DNA from: Maribacter polysiphoniae
GTDB taxonomy: Bacteria > Bacteroidota > Bacteroidia > Flavobacteriales > Flavobacteriaceae
Assembly (NCBI RefSeq): GCF_003148665.1
Contig: NZ_QGGQ01000001.1
Span: 860,133-924,132 of the forward strand
Direction of reading: 5' to 3'
Length of the DNA: 64,000 nucleotides
A program made the position numbers and the translations under genes. The notes under the pieces are model-generated. The model did no database searches. It had not been told where the DNA came from and saw only the letters and a list, made by a program, of their open reading frames with translations. Shown in pieces: positions 27,859-37,204 of the stretch; the first letter of the stretch is position 1; each line of letters starts with the position of its first letter.

Positions 27859-28671
27859 GTGAGCCGAGCCCTGAATAATAAAAATCTTTATGCGATATTA
27901 ATTGCACTATGTGTCATTGGCTTTTGGCTGTTCGATAATTTTTATACGCCGGATACCTATTCGACGTCTTCGGATGACGGACTGGAAACGGAAATACCAA
28001 CCTATTTTTTGCCGAGTTCGTCAACGGGTGATGTGGTGGCACATGATCATTTTATGTTGTCTTATAATGAACCTTTTGAGCAGGCCGAATGGGTGGCCTA
28101 TATGCTCAAAAAGAGTCATCTGACCTATGACGATAGAAAGCGGCCTTATTTTATTGAGGACCCTAAAGTGAAAACGAAATCTGCCGATTGGCGTAATTAT
28201 AAGGGGTCAGGATATGACAGGGGACATTTGTGTCCTGCTGGCGATCGTCGTTTTTCCGAATATGCCTATAATGAAACCTTTTACACGAGTAATATAAGTC
28301 CGCAAGACCGGGATTTCAATTCCGGGGTTTGGAATGAGCTTGAAATGCAGGTCAGACGTTGGGCAAAACGGTATGGCGAACTTTTTGTGGTCACGGGGGG
28401 TGTTCTTGGGGAAGGTCTTGATCAGATTGGGGAAGAGGATGTTGATGTGCCTGATTATTACTATAAGATCATAGCAAGGGGAAACGCCAAGGACCTCAAG
28501 GTTATCGCTTTTTTGATGCCCAACCAGGAGAGTTCCAAACCAATACAACATTTTGTTGTTTCGGTAGATCAAATTGAAAAGTTGACAGGTATAGATTTTT
28601 TTGAACAACTGCCTGAAAGTAAGGAGACTGCTGTGGAAGCGAAATCAACATTATCCGGATGGAAGTTTTAA
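27859..28671 (+). CDS. DNA/RNA non-specific endonuclease, membrane-anchored or secreted
   Basis: A 270-residue beta-beta-alpha-metal nuclease (NUC1/Serratia nuclease type). The catalytic motif DRGH is at residues 120-123 (His123 general base), followed by the Asn-containing segment TSNISPQ and NSGVWNELE that complete the metal site. A hydrophobic helix (about 9-26) is a signal peptide or anchor, so the enzyme acts outside the cytosol and could degrade extracellular nucleic acid. It starts with GTG, four bases after an exact -7 box. Its TAA overlaps the stop codon of the convergent rodA gene. Confidence 0.92.
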   Translation: MSRALNNKNLYAILIALCVIGFWLFDNFYTPDTYSTSSDDGLETEIPTYFLPSSSTGDVVAHDHFMLSYNEPFEQAEWVAYMLKKSHLTYDDRKRPYFIEDPKVKTKSADWRNYKGSGYDRGHLCPAGDRRFSEYAYNETFYTSNISPQDRDFNSGVWNELEMQVRRWAKRYGELFVVTGGVLGEGLDQIGEEDVDVPDYYYKIIARGNAKDLKVIAFLMPNQESSKPIQHFVVSVDQIEKLTGIDFFEQLPESKETAVEAKSTLSGWKF

Positions 28672-29951
28672 TTCCCCTCCTTCAACCTATTCGAGTCCAA
28701 CTTTAGGAAGATGAACAACAGGATGGTGAAAAAGAGTAGACCTGAGCCTCCGTAACTAAAAAATGGCAGTGGTATGCCGATGGTGGGTAAAACGCCGATT
28801 ACCATTCCGATATTGATGAAATAGTGGATGAATAAAATGGAGATGACGCCGTAGCCGTACATTCGGGCAAATGGGTTTTTCTGTCTTTCCGCCAAATACA
28901 CCAATCGTAAAAATAGGATGGTAAATAGAAGTATCACCGTAGCGGTACCAATAAACCCCCATTCCTCACCTACCGTACTGAAAATATAGTCGGTATGTTG
29001 CTCAGGCACAAAATCGCCTTTGGTACGGGTGCCTTCCAAAAATCCTTTACCAAAAAAGCCTCCGGATTCAATGGCTTTTTCAGATTGATAAGTATTATAT
29101 CCTATGGTTTTTCGTATTTGATCGAGCTTTTGAGGGTCTTTTTCCAAACGAAGCCAAAGTCCGAAACGATCTCTGTGCCGTTGCTCGAAAACGTTGTTGA
29201 AAACAAAGTTAACCGAGAGTGAGAATAGTATGGTTGCCGCGATAATTATGGTCAATGGGAAAACCGGGACTTTGAATGTTTTCTTTTTCAACAGGAAGAA
29301 TAGCGCAATGACCAAGCCTAGAAAAATGACGATCCATATGGTACCAAACATCAACGTAGTGATGAAAACCAATATGGTCAGTAGGCCAATGACCAAATAA
29401 TAGAGGGGTAGGCCCTCCCTGAAAATAACGAACATTAACGCGAAAAATACCAATGCACTGCCAGGGTCTGGTTGGGGTATGATCAATAGTGCGGGCAATA
29501 GGATGATGCCTACGGCAAATATTTGATCCTTTTTCCTTTTGATATCGGTCTGAATGTCACTCAAGTACTTCGCTAAGGCCAAGGCCGTCGCTACTTTGGC
29601 AATTTCTGAGGGTTGTAAATTGAAAAAACCTAGATTATACCATGAGGTAGCACCGGCTATTGTCTTGCCAAAAACAAACAGTCCCAGCAGCAATACCATG
29701 GAAATCACATAAAATAGACTGGAGAACCGTTCGAAAAAATTCGCCTCAAGCGCCAAAATTATAATTATGGTTACGATGCTGACCCCAAAAAAGAATAATT
29801 GCTTACCGTGAAGTGAAGCGAAATTAAAAATGGAAGGGTCGGTATCGGTAAAGGTGCTCGAATAGATATTTATCCAGCCTATCCCTACCAAGGCGACATA
29901 GATGGTAATGGAGAGCCAGTCGAGACGTTTTAGAATGCTTTTACCAGACAT
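28668..29951 (-). CDS. rodA: Rod-shape peptidoglycan glycosyltransferase RodA
   Basis: A 427-residue SEDS-family polymerase with about ten membrane helices; it makes glycan strands for cell elongation together with PBP2. Family signatures include WYNLGFFNLQPSEIAK, the PDPGSALV loop and the C-terminal PFFSYGGSG block. Its start overlaps the mrdA end by 11 bases, and it closes the mreBCD-mrdA-rodA operon. It shares a TTAA with the convergent nuclease gene as both stop codons. Confidence 0.96.
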   Translation of the reverse strand: MSGKSILKRLDWLSITIYVALVGIGWINIYSSTFTDTDPSIFNFASLHGKQLFFFGVSIVTIIIILALEANFFERFSSLFYVISMVLLLGLFVFGKTIAGATSWYNLGFFNLQPSEIAKVATALALAKYLSDIQTDIKRKKDQIFAVGIILLPALLIIPQPDPGSALVFFALMFVIFREGLPLYYLVIGLLTILVFITTLMFGTIWIVIFLGLVIALFFLLKKKTFKVPVFPLTIIIAATILFSLSVNFVFNNVFEQRHRDRFGLWLRLEKDPQKLDQIRKTIGYNTYQSEKAIESGGFFGKGFLEGTRTKGDFVPEQHTDYIFSTVGEEWGFIGTATVILLFTILFLRLVYLAERQKNPFARMYGYGVISILFIHYFINIGMVIGVLPTIGIPLPFFSYGGSGLLFFTILLFIFLKLDSNRLKEGN

Positions 29952-31809
29952 ATTCGTTTATCTTAAACTCTTCGCCACTGTACGGTTTAGCGTATTCGTG
30001 ATCTAAGGTTTTATCAAGCATTCTTTTTTCCAGGTCTTTTCGGGTAATTTCCCCCTTAATGTATTTTTCGATCATCAATGATGCGATATGCCCTGCATAA
30101 CGTGAACCGAAATATCCATTTTCAATGTACACGGCTATGGCTATTTTTGGGTTGATTACGGGTGCGAAGGCAACGAAGAGCGAATGGTCGGTCAATTGGG
30201 TCTTGACCCCATCAATAATCGTAAAGTTCTCAACGGTTCCCGTCTTGCCCGCGATTTCTATATCGGGTATCTGCAACCACCTCGCGGTACCCTTGTGGTA
30301 TACATCGGCCATACCATCGATTACAGGTTCAAAATGCTTCCGATCAATGGTAGTATGCTTCATTTCCGTAAATCTGGGTATCGTAATATCCTTTCCGTTG
30401 ACCTTTTTTAGGATGTGGGGCGTATAATAATACCCGCGATTTGCTATGGCAGCCGTCATATTGGCCATTTGAATGGGGGTTACCGCGATTTCCCCTTGAC
30501 CAATGGAATTGGATATGATATAGGAAGAACTCCATCGATTGTCTCCATACCATTTGTCGTAATATTCTTTTGAAGGAATACGACCAGGCCTGCCCGTATG
30601 TAAATCAGACCCCAAGTACCCGCCAAGGCCAAAACTGCGCATGTGTTTTTCCCAAACATCCATGGCTTCGTCCGTAGTATCGAATTTATCATATATTTTT
30701 CTGAATGCCCCGGCAAAATAGGCATTGCAGGATTTGTATATACCCACGTGCAAATCGCGAAGCCCACCACCACAGTGGCATCCACGTTTTGTTTTGCCTA
30801 CATAAAAACCGTGATAACACATTATTTTAGTGTCCGGTGTTATGGCACCTTCCTGTAGCGCAATCAATGCATTTAGGGTTTTAAAAGGGGAACCGGGAGA
30901 GGGTTCTGCCAAAAGGGTACGGTCCCAAGTAGGATTTGCTATGGAGTCGTTATAGAGTTTCGTGTAATTTTTAGATCGTTTTCTTCCAACCAAAAGTGAA
31001 GGGTCATAGGTAGGTCCGGAGATCATTGACAGGATTTCTCCCGATGAAGGTTCTATGGCAACGATTCCGCCACGTTTTCCATTCATTAGCAATTCCCCGT
31101 ATTCCTGAAGGTCCTTGTCTATGGTGATGCTAATTTCCTTTCCTTGTTCAGGGGGAGTGTCCAAGGCACCATCCTTATAAGGTCCAATATCCCTATTGAA
31201 TCGATCTTTTTGAATGTATTGCACGCCTTTTTTTCCTCGTAAGGTGTCTTCATAGGTTTTTTCAACCCCGGTCCTCCCTTTCAATTCCCCTTGGACATAA
31301 TAGGGGTTCTCGGCCAAATCCCGCTCATTGACCTCGCTAATATAGCCTAAAACGTTGGCGGCACTTTTTGTGTCATAATAGCGGAGTGATCTTTTTTGTA
31401 TGTAAAAGCCCTCAAAATGACGCATTTTTTCTTGAAGTTTCGCGTAATCTTCTTTTGACAGTTGGGGTACCAATACCGATGGAAGCCTAGGGGAGTAAAC
31501 CCTGGCTTTTTTAAGCTTTTTGATAAAGGTATCCTTGTCCAAGCCAATAAGATTGCAGAACATCAAAGTGTCTAGGGGTTTAACCTCCCTAGGAATGACC
31601 ATTACATCGTAGGCTGGGTCATTACCTACCAATAATTTGCCGTTACGATCATAAATGTATCCTCTTTCGGGATAGTCGTAAATAGCCTTAATGGCAGGAT
31701 CTTCCAAAACCTGGTCCGGGGAAAAACTGAATATCTGTAAGTAAGACAACCTACCGATAAAAACAATTCCAATAATCAGGATAATAGATGATAGAAGAAT
31801 CTTCTTCAT
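29941..31809 (-). CDS. mrdA: Penicillin-binding protein 2
   Basis: A 622-residue monofunctional transpeptidase of the elongasome, with an N-terminal anchor helix (about 3-22), a dimerisation/pedestal domain, and a transpeptidase domain with SxxK at 307-310 (SPFK), SCN at 360-362 and KTG (AGKTGTVEN). A cluster of Cys331, His333, Cys344, His345, Cys346 and His354 lies between the first two motifs; E. coli PBP2 binds zinc in the same region. It overlaps rodA by 11 bases, and mreD lies 69 bases upstream. Confidence 0.95.
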   Translation of the reverse strand: MKKILLSSIILIIGIVFIGRLSYLQIFSFSPDQVLEDPAIKAIYDYPERGYIYDRNGKLLVGNDPAYDVMVIPREVKPLDTLMFCNLIGLDKDTFIKKLKKARVYSPRLPSVLVPQLSKEDYAKLQEKMRHFEGFYIQKRSLRYYDTKSAANVLGYISEVNERDLAENPYYVQGELKGRTGVEKTYEDTLRGKKGVQYIQKDRFNRDIGPYKDGALDTPPEQGKEISITIDKDLQEYGELLMNGKRGGIVAIEPSSGEILSMISGPTYDPSLLVGRKRSKNYTKLYNDSIANPTWDRTLLAEPSPGSPFKTLNALIALQEGAITPDTKIMCYHGFYVGKTKRGCHCGGGLRDLHVGIYKSCNAYFAGAFRKIYDKFDTTDEAMDVWEKHMRSFGLGGYLGSDLHTGRPGRIPSKEYYDKWYGDNRWSSSYIISNSIGQGEIAVTPIQMANMTAAIANRGYYYTPHILKKVNGKDITIPRFTEMKHTTIDRKHFEPVIDGMADVYHKGTARWLQIPDIEIAGKTGTVENFTIIDGVKTQLTDHSLFVAFAPVINPKIAIAVYIENGYFGSRYAGHIASLMIEKYIKGEITRKDLEKRMLDKTLDHEYAKPYSGEEFKINEYVW

Positions 31810-31878
31810 TGAAGATGATGATTTTTAAGCTTAAGGAAATCAATCCTTTTTTATATTCGACAAATAGTTATAAAAACC

Positions 31879-32385
31879 TTATTCCTTTTTCACACTGAAT
31901 AAAGTACTGAACAATAAACACAAAATTAACGAGGCAAGGCCATTAGACAATACTTTTTTCACAATTAACAGCAAATTGGCAATGCTGAAAATCTCCATTG
32001 AAAAGTAAACCGAATGGTGTACCAATATTAATAACGCCAAAAATGTAAATTGTTGTGCCTTAGTAGTGTTACTTAATTTAAAACTTTGAAATTCATAATT
32101 TATGCCGAATACAAAGCGCATAATGGCGGGCCTTAAGTAGGCAATGGTGGTGGTTGCGGCCGCATGTATGGCCATTGTGTCTGAAAGGAAATCGACAGAC
32201 AGTCCCAAAAGAAAGCTCAATCCAATGAAAACGGCCCTGTTTTCCTTGATAGGGTACCAATATAAGAACATGATATAGACCATGGGGTTGATAAACCCAA
32301 AAAAGTTGAGTCTATTGAACACCAATACCTGTACTAGGACTAGTAGTATGAAGCGTATAATATTTATGAAAATACCTCTATTCAT
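31879..32385 (-). CDS. mreD: Rod shape-determining protein MreD
   Basis: A 168-residue membrane protein with about five helices and the loose composition of MreD. Identity rests on size, topology and position: its start overlaps mreC by 8 bases, and mrdA and rodA follow. MreD joins MreC and MreB in positioning the elongation machinery. Confidence 0.9.
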   Translation of the reverse strand: MNRGIFINIIRFILLVLVQVLVFNRLNFFGFINPMVYIMFLYWYPIKENRAVFIGLSFLLGLSVDFLSDTMAIHAAATTTIAYLRPAIMRFVFGINYEFQSFKLSNTTKAQQFTFLALLILVHHSVYFSMEIFSIANLLLIVKKVLSNGLASLILCLLFSTLFSVKKE

Positions 32386-33190
32386 TGCTTGTGGCTTCTT
32401 CCAAATCCAGGATTTCCTTTCGGTCTAAATTTTTGATGATATATACATTTTTGATATTGGTCATGTCATTGAAGAGGTTTACATCTATTCTGTAAAAGCT
32501 CTTGGAAATGTCGAGATCGAATTTTTTAATGGTACCAATAGGGATGTTTTCGGGGAAAATGCTACTCATGGCTCCCGTAACGATGGTGTCCCCAATGTTC
32601 AAGGGTACCAAACGGGGAATATCTATCAATTGCACCGTGTTATAGGTTTTGGTGTCCCAAATCAAAGAACCAAAATGATTGGTGTTCTTTATTTTGGCAT
32701 TGATATTCGATTTTGTGTTGAGTATACTTTGGACGGTAGCGAATTTATTGGAAGTATTTTCCACGATGCCAAGGATCCCCAAATCGGTAATGACGCCCAT
32801 ATCCTGGGAAACACTGTCGTTTTCGCCCCGATTTATGGTAATATAGTTTCTGGGATCGGCATAACTATTTTTGATTACCTGTCCGGAAATCACCGTGTAT
32901 CTTACGCTGGAGTCAACTTCCACACTCGGCGATGTGGTTGTATTGAATAGCTTATTGCGTAATCTTTCGTTTTCCTTAAGCAAACGTTCATTCTCATCAT
33001 CCAAGTCAAAATAGGTATTGAAACTATGGGAGAAGCCGTAAATATTCCCAGCGACCCAGCTAGAGGAATTAAAGAATCGTGATTGATGGTATGAATGCGA
33101 TTGAATCGTGAAGGCCAAGGAGATAATCATCAATAGGATATAAAGAAGTAAATTCTTATATCGAATAATAAAATTGATAATCTGCTGCAT
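32378..33190 (-). CDS. mreC: Rod shape-determining protein MreC
   Basis: The 270-residue protein has one N-terminal membrane helix (about 11-28), a coiled coil (about 60-85, the ENERLLKENERLRNKL heptads) and the periplasmic beta-barrel region (about 100-255) that contacts PBP2. The length is normal for Bacteroidota. It lies 76 bases after mreB and overlaps mreD. Confidence 0.94.
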   Translation of the reverse strand: MQQIINFIIRYKNLLLYILLMIISLAFTIQSHSYHQSRFFNSSSWVAGNIYGFSHSFNTYFDLDDENERLLKENERLRNKLFNTTTSPSVEVDSSVRYTVISGQVIKNSYADPRNYITINRGENDSVSQDMGVITDLGILGIVENTSNKFATVQSILNTKSNINAKIKNTNHFGSLIWDTKTYNTVQLIDIPRLVPLNIGDTIVTGAMSSIFPENIPIGTIKKFDLDISKSFYRIDVNLFNDMTNIKNVYIIKNLDRKEILDLEEATSNE

Positions 33191-33266
33191 TCACTTTTAT
33201 TGATTTAGTACCTCGGTCGAAAATCTTGATAATGAGCCGTACGGTCTACTTGCTAGTCTTTGGATT

Positions 33267-34295
33267 TTATTTGATTAAGATACTCTTGTATCGCTCCAAA
33301 TTTTTCAAGGCTATTCCGGTCCCCCGAACAACGGCACGCAATGGATCTTCGGCAATGTAGACGGGAAGGTCTGTTTTTTGCGAGAGTCTTCGATCCAACC
33401 CTCTCAACATAGATCCACCACCTGCAAGGTAAATACCGGTATTGTATATATCCGCGGCCAATTCCGGTGGAGTTTGCGATAATGTTTCCATTACAGCATC
33501 CTCAACCCTTAGAATGGACTTGTCCAATGCTTTGGCGATTTCCCTATAGGATATCTGTACCTGCTTTGGTTTCCCGGTAAGAAGATCACGCCCTTGTACT
33601 GATTTTTCATCAGGAGGGGTTTGTAGATCTTCTGTAGCCGAGCCTATTTCTATTTTAATGGCTTCCGCAGTGGCTTCCCCAACATAGAGGTTGTGCTGCG
33701 TACGCATATAATAAATGATGTCATTGGTAAATACGTCACCCGCAATTTTCACCGATTTGTCACAGACAATACCCCCTAAGGCGATTACTGCGATTTCGGT
33801 GGTACCACCACCTATATCAACAATCATGTTTCCTTTGGGTTGCATGATGTCCAAACCGATACCTATGGCCGCAGCCATGGGTTCATGTATTAAGTACACC
33901 TCTTTGCCATTTACGCGTTCCGCGGATTCCTTTACCGCTCGCATTTCAACTTCTGTAATACCGGAAGGAATACATATAACCAGTCTTAGTGCAGGGGGAA
34001 ACCATTTTTTCTTTAAGGCAGGGATGTTCTTTATAAACATCATCAGCATCTTTTCAGATGCATCAAAATCCGCAATAACCCCATCTTTCAATGGTCTAAT
34101 GGTCTTAATGTTTTCGTGTGTTTTTCCCTGCATCAAGTTGGCTTCCTTGCCAACGGCGATGATCTTCCCAGAAATACGATCTCTGGCAACGATTGACGGA
34201 CTGTCTACAACGACTTTGTCCGCATGAATGATGAGGGTATTTGCCGTACCTAGGTCAATGGCAATTTCCTCGGTTAAGAAATCAAAAAATCCCAT
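33267..34295 (-). CDS. mreB: Actin-like cytoskeletal protein MreB
   Basis: A 342-residue actin homologue that forms membrane-bound filaments guiding side-wall synthesis. The phosphate loop IDLGTANT (about 13-20), the MIVDIGGGTTEIAVI second phosphate motif and the LAGGGSMLRGLD adenosine motif are intact, so ATP binding is expected. It is the first gene of the rod operon; an exact -7 box lies 42-49 bases upstream. Confidence 0.97.
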   Translation of the reverse strand: MGFFDFLTEEIAIDLGTANTLIIHADKVVVDSPSIVARDRISGKIIAVGKEANLMQGKTHENIKTIRPLKDGVIADFDASEKMLMMFIKNIPALKKKWFPPALRLVICIPSGITEVEMRAVKESAERVNGKEVYLIHEPMAAAIGIGLDIMQPKGNMIVDIGGGTTEIAVIALGGIVCDKSVKIAGDVFTNDIIYYMRTQHNLYVGEATAEAIKIEIGSATEDLQTPPDEKSVQGRDLLTGKPKQVQISYREIAKALDKSILRVEDAVMETLSQTPPELAADIYNTGIYLAGGGSMLRGLDRRLSQKTDLPVYIAEDPLRAVVRGTGIALKNLERYKSILIK

Positions 34296-34336
34296 TTTAA
34301 GTTATTTGGTTTCGGTTAAAAGGTGTATTTCATCGA

Positions 34337-34344
34337 CAAAAGTA
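34337..34344 (-). promoter_or_regulatory. -7 promoter box of the mreB-rodA operon
   Basis: Minus-strand TACTTTTG is an exact TAnnTTTG match in the short purH-mreB gap. It gives a leader of about 35-37 bases, so the rod operon can be transcribed independently of purH. Confidence 0.55.
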
Positions 34345-34350
34345 ATGAAA

Positions 34351-35880
34351 TTAATGCTTAAAATGACGTGTGCCTGTCATTACCATCGCAATATTATTCT
34401 CATTACAATAATCGATACTCAATTGGTCCTTAATAGAACCTCCTGGCTGTATAACGCTTGTAATGCCACTTTTATGCGCAATTTCAACACAATCGGGGAA
34501 AGGGAAAAAAGCATCACTGGCCATAACCGCACCGTCTAAATCGAAATTGAACGATTTTGCTTTGTGGATTGCCTGGTTTAAGGCGTCTACGCGTGATGTT
34601 TGACCTGTTCCACTCGCGCACAGTTGTTTGTTCTTCGCAAGTACAATAGTGTTCGATTTCGTATGCTTACATAATTTTGAAGCGAAAATCAGATCCTCGA
34701 TCTCACGATCTGTCGGTGCATTGTTGGTTACTTTGGACAAATCGGCCACAGTATCTGTTTTGTGGTCTTTTTCCTGAAGTAGCATACCGTTCAAACATGT
34801 TCTTACAAACATGTCTGGCATTTCGACATCATTCTGGATCAAGATGATCCTGTTCTTCTTGCCTTTCAATATTTCAAGGGCATTATCGGCATAGCTTGGT
34901 GCTATGACCACCTCACAGAATAGTTTGTGTATTTCCTCGGCAGTTGCTTTATCAATTTCCTTATTACTGATAAGGACCCCGCCAAAAGCGGAAACGGGAT
35001 CTCCTGCCAAAGCATCCACATAGGCTTGGTGCAGGGTGTCCCTCATTGCCAGGCCACATGCATTATTGTGTTTTAGAATGGCGAAAGTGGGACCGTCGTT
35101 TTTAAATTCGTTCATCAGGTTTACGGCCGCATCAACATCCAGAAGGTTGTTGTATGAAAGCTCTTTACCGTGAAGCTTATCGAACATGGCATCGAAATCG
35201 CCAAAGAAGAACCCTTTTTGATGTGGGTTTTCGCCATAGCGAAGAACTTTTCCTTGGGTCTCGCTAACCTTTAAGGCAGCTATTTCGTGGTCTGCATTGA
35301 AATAATTGAAGATTGCCGAATCGTAATGGGAAGAAACGTTGAAGGATTTTGTGGCAAAGCGTCTTCGGTCTTCAAGGGTGGTTGATCCATTTCCTTTGGT
35401 GATCAGTTCCAAAACTTCGGCATAATCCTCCATTGAGGAAACACAAAGTACATCCTTGAAGTTCTTTGCTGCCGCACGGATCAGTGAAATACCACCTATA
35501 TCTATTTTTTCAATGATATCTTGTTCTGAGGCACCACTCGCTACAGTTTTTTCAAAAGGATAAAGATCAACGATAACAATATCCAATTGTGGAATTTCAA
35601 ATTCTTCCAATTGGGCGAGGTCGCCCTCGTTGTCCTGCCTGTTCAGGATTCCTCCAAAAACCTTAGGGTGAAGGGTTTTTACCCTGCCCCCAAGAATGGA
35701 AGGGTAGCTGGTTACCTCTTCAACCGGGACAACATCTATACCCAGGTCCTTGATGAATTTTTCAGTACCACCAGTTGAATAGATGGTAATACCAAGTTCA
35801 TTGAATTTTTTTACGATAGGTTCAAGTCCGTCTTTATGAAAAACTGAAATTAAGGCCGAGGTCGCTTTTTTGGTGCTCAT
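34351..35880 (-). CDS. purH: Bifunctional AICAR transformylase / IMP cyclohydrolase
   Basis: The 509-residue enzyme catalyses the last two steps of de novo purine synthesis. An MGS-like IMP cyclohydrolase domain forms the N-terminus (about 1-190, with YSTGGTEKFI and the SYPSILGGRVKTLHPK block). The transformylase domain follows (about 195-509), including the KHNNACG motif and the SDAFFPFPD and TSVIQPGGS segments. It has its own exact -7 box 35 bases upstream. Confidence 0.97.
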   Translation of the reverse strand: MSTKKATSALISVFHKDGLEPIVKKFNELGITIYSTGGTEKFIKDLGIDVVPVEEVTSYPSILGGRVKTLHPKVFGGILNRQDNEGDLAQLEEFEIPQLDIVIVDLYPFEKTVASGASEQDIIEKIDIGGISLIRAAAKNFKDVLCVSSMEDYAEVLELITKGNGSTTLEDRRRFATKSFNVSSHYDSAIFNYFNADHEIAALKVSETQGKVLRYGENPHQKGFFFGDFDAMFDKLHGKELSYNNLLDVDAAVNLMNEFKNDGPTFAILKHNNACGLAMRDTLHQAYVDALAGDPVSAFGGVLISNKEIDKATAEEIHKLFCEVVIAPSYADNALEILKGKKNRIILIQNDVEMPDMFVRTCLNGMLLQEKDHKTDTVADLSKVTNNAPTDREIEDLIFASKLCKHTKSNTIVLAKNKQLCASGTGQTSRVDALNQAIHKAKSFNFDLDGAVMASDAFFPFPDCVEIAHKSGITSVIQPGGSIKDQLSIDYCNENNIAMVMTGTRHFKH

Positions 35881-35914
35881 TTTTGTGTTGCTGGGATTAA
35901 GTTTCTAAAGCACA

Positions 35915-35922
35915 CAAAAGTA
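35915..35922 (-). promoter_or_regulatory. -7 promoter box of purH
   Basis: Minus-strand TACTTTTG matches TAnnTTTG exactly; a TTTG lies 16 bases further upstream. Expected leader about 30 bases. Confidence 0.55.
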
Positions 35923-36110
35923 ATTTTTTTGAAGCGAACAAATGCCGCAGGTTATCAACAAAACCATGAAAGTTTTAACCAAAATTATATTAGGGCGTCG
36001 TAAACGGATATTTTTTGAAGGCAAATAGCCCTTTTCTTGCGGGATTATCAACAAGGTCATCCGAAAACAGAATACCCCAATGTGATACTGGACCTGGAAT
36101 GAAACTTCCT

Positions 36111-36563
36111 TTAAAGGATCTTGGCGATTTCCGCATTAATATATTCCAGCAATTCCTCGTCTTTCTCGGTAAAAGGATCGGCTGTGTTCGAATCAATATC
36201 GATTTGCCCTATGTTTTCGCCATTCACAAAGAGGGGGACAACGATTTCGGCCTTTACGGTAATGCTACAGGCAATGTAATTATCCTGCGCCTTGACATCG
36301 GGAACCACAAAGTTTTGATTGCTGACGGCTACTTGTCCGCATATACCCTTTCCAAAAGGTATTATAATATGGTCGGTGGGTGCCCCGGCGTAGGGCCCAA
36401 GTTTCAGTTCTTCCTTATCCCCATTCTTAAAATAAAACCCTACCCAATCGTAATGGGTGACACTTTCTTTTAAAAAGTCACATATTGCTTGCAGGCGTTC
36501 CTCTGTACTAGCGGTTGAATCGGAAAGCAGGGTGTTTATCTTCGGCTGTAGGTCTTTCAGCAT
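36111..36563 (-). CDS. GAF-domain free methionine-(R)-sulfoxide reductase
   Basis: A single GAF domain of 150 residues matching the fRMsr/MsrC family, which reduces free methionine-R-sulfoxide in the cytosol. Two of the three cysteines used by the E. coli enzyme are present: Cys75 in GKGICGQ and Cys99 in NYIACS, the latter at the catalytic position. The third (in the strand before GKGICG, here HIIIPF) is missing. Activity is therefore likely but not certain. It is transcribed away from the copper locus. Confidence 0.85.
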   Translation of the reverse strand: MLKDLQPKINTLLSDSTASTEERLQAICDFLKESVTHYDWVGFYFKNGDKEELKLGPYAGAPTDHIIIPFGKGICGQVAVSNQNFVVPDVKAQDNYIACSITVKAEIVVPLFVNGENIGQIDIDSNTADPFTEKDEELLEYINAEIAKIL

Positions 36564-36682
36564 ATCAAAATTTTTGGCTAAGATATTAAAATGTACTGTT
36601 TATTCGGTTGGATGTCTTAATCGTTTAAACCCAAAAAAGCGTTAATTATCCAAAGGGCAAGTCATGCTGTTTCAATAATTTG

Positions 36683-36690
36683 TAATTTTG
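36683..36690 (+). promoter_or_regulatory. -7 promoter box of the copper locus, first gene
   Basis: TAATTTTG is an exact TAnnTTTG match, four bases before the GTG start. The surrounding TTGTAATTTTGCA (36680-36692) recurs before the copper ATPase gene. Confidence 0.55.
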
Positions 36691-36694
36691 CAGC

Positions 36695-37108
36695 GTGAAA
36701 GCTATCGCATATAAAATAACGGCAGTGTCAATGGCGCTCTTGCTCTTGGCTACTACTACCTCGTGGAAGGTGGAGAAGCACTTTTGTATGGGGCATTTGG
36801 TCGACATGGCTTTTTTTGTTGATGCGCAGGATTGTGGTATGGACATGGTTTCGGAGTCCGATTCGGTGGCTACGATAGATAAAAAATCTTGTTGTGACGA
36901 TGAGGTGATTGCCATAGAAGGCCAAAATGACGTTAGACCTTCTTTTAATGATATTGATGTAGAACAGCAACCGTTCTTGGTTGCCTATACCTATACGTAT
37001 CTTGGATTGTTTGAGCCTATAGCGGTTCAAAATATTCCACACAAACAATATATTCCCCCCAAAATTGTCAAGGATATCCATTTGCTTGACGATGTCTTCT
37101 TGATTTGA
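36695..37108 (+). CDS. HYC_CC_PP family Cys-rich exported protein
   Basis: A 137-residue protein with an N-terminal hydrophobic signal (about 1-23) and the three short marks that name this Bacteroidota family: an HFC at 29-31 (usual HYC), CC at Cys66-Cys67, and PP near residue 121. Cys31, Cys47 and the Cys pair could bind a soft metal or form disulfides. The function is not established; the location at the head of a copper-type locus points to metal handling in the periplasm. It begins with GTG. Confidence 0.8.
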   Translation: MKAIAYKITAVSMALLLLATTTSWKVEKHFCMGHLVDMAFFVDAQDCGMDMVSESDSVATIDKKSCCDDEVIAIEGQNDVRPSFNDIDVEQQPFLVAYTYTYLGLFEPIAVQNIPHKQYIPPKIVKDIHLLDDVFLI

Positions 37109-37204
37109 TTCATTTTTAGTTTTTTTCTTATCACTCTTTTAGAGGTGTTTCGGTGTGTTTATATCGATACGTTCCTGTAATTTTTAATAAGCTTAAACCA
37201 TAAA

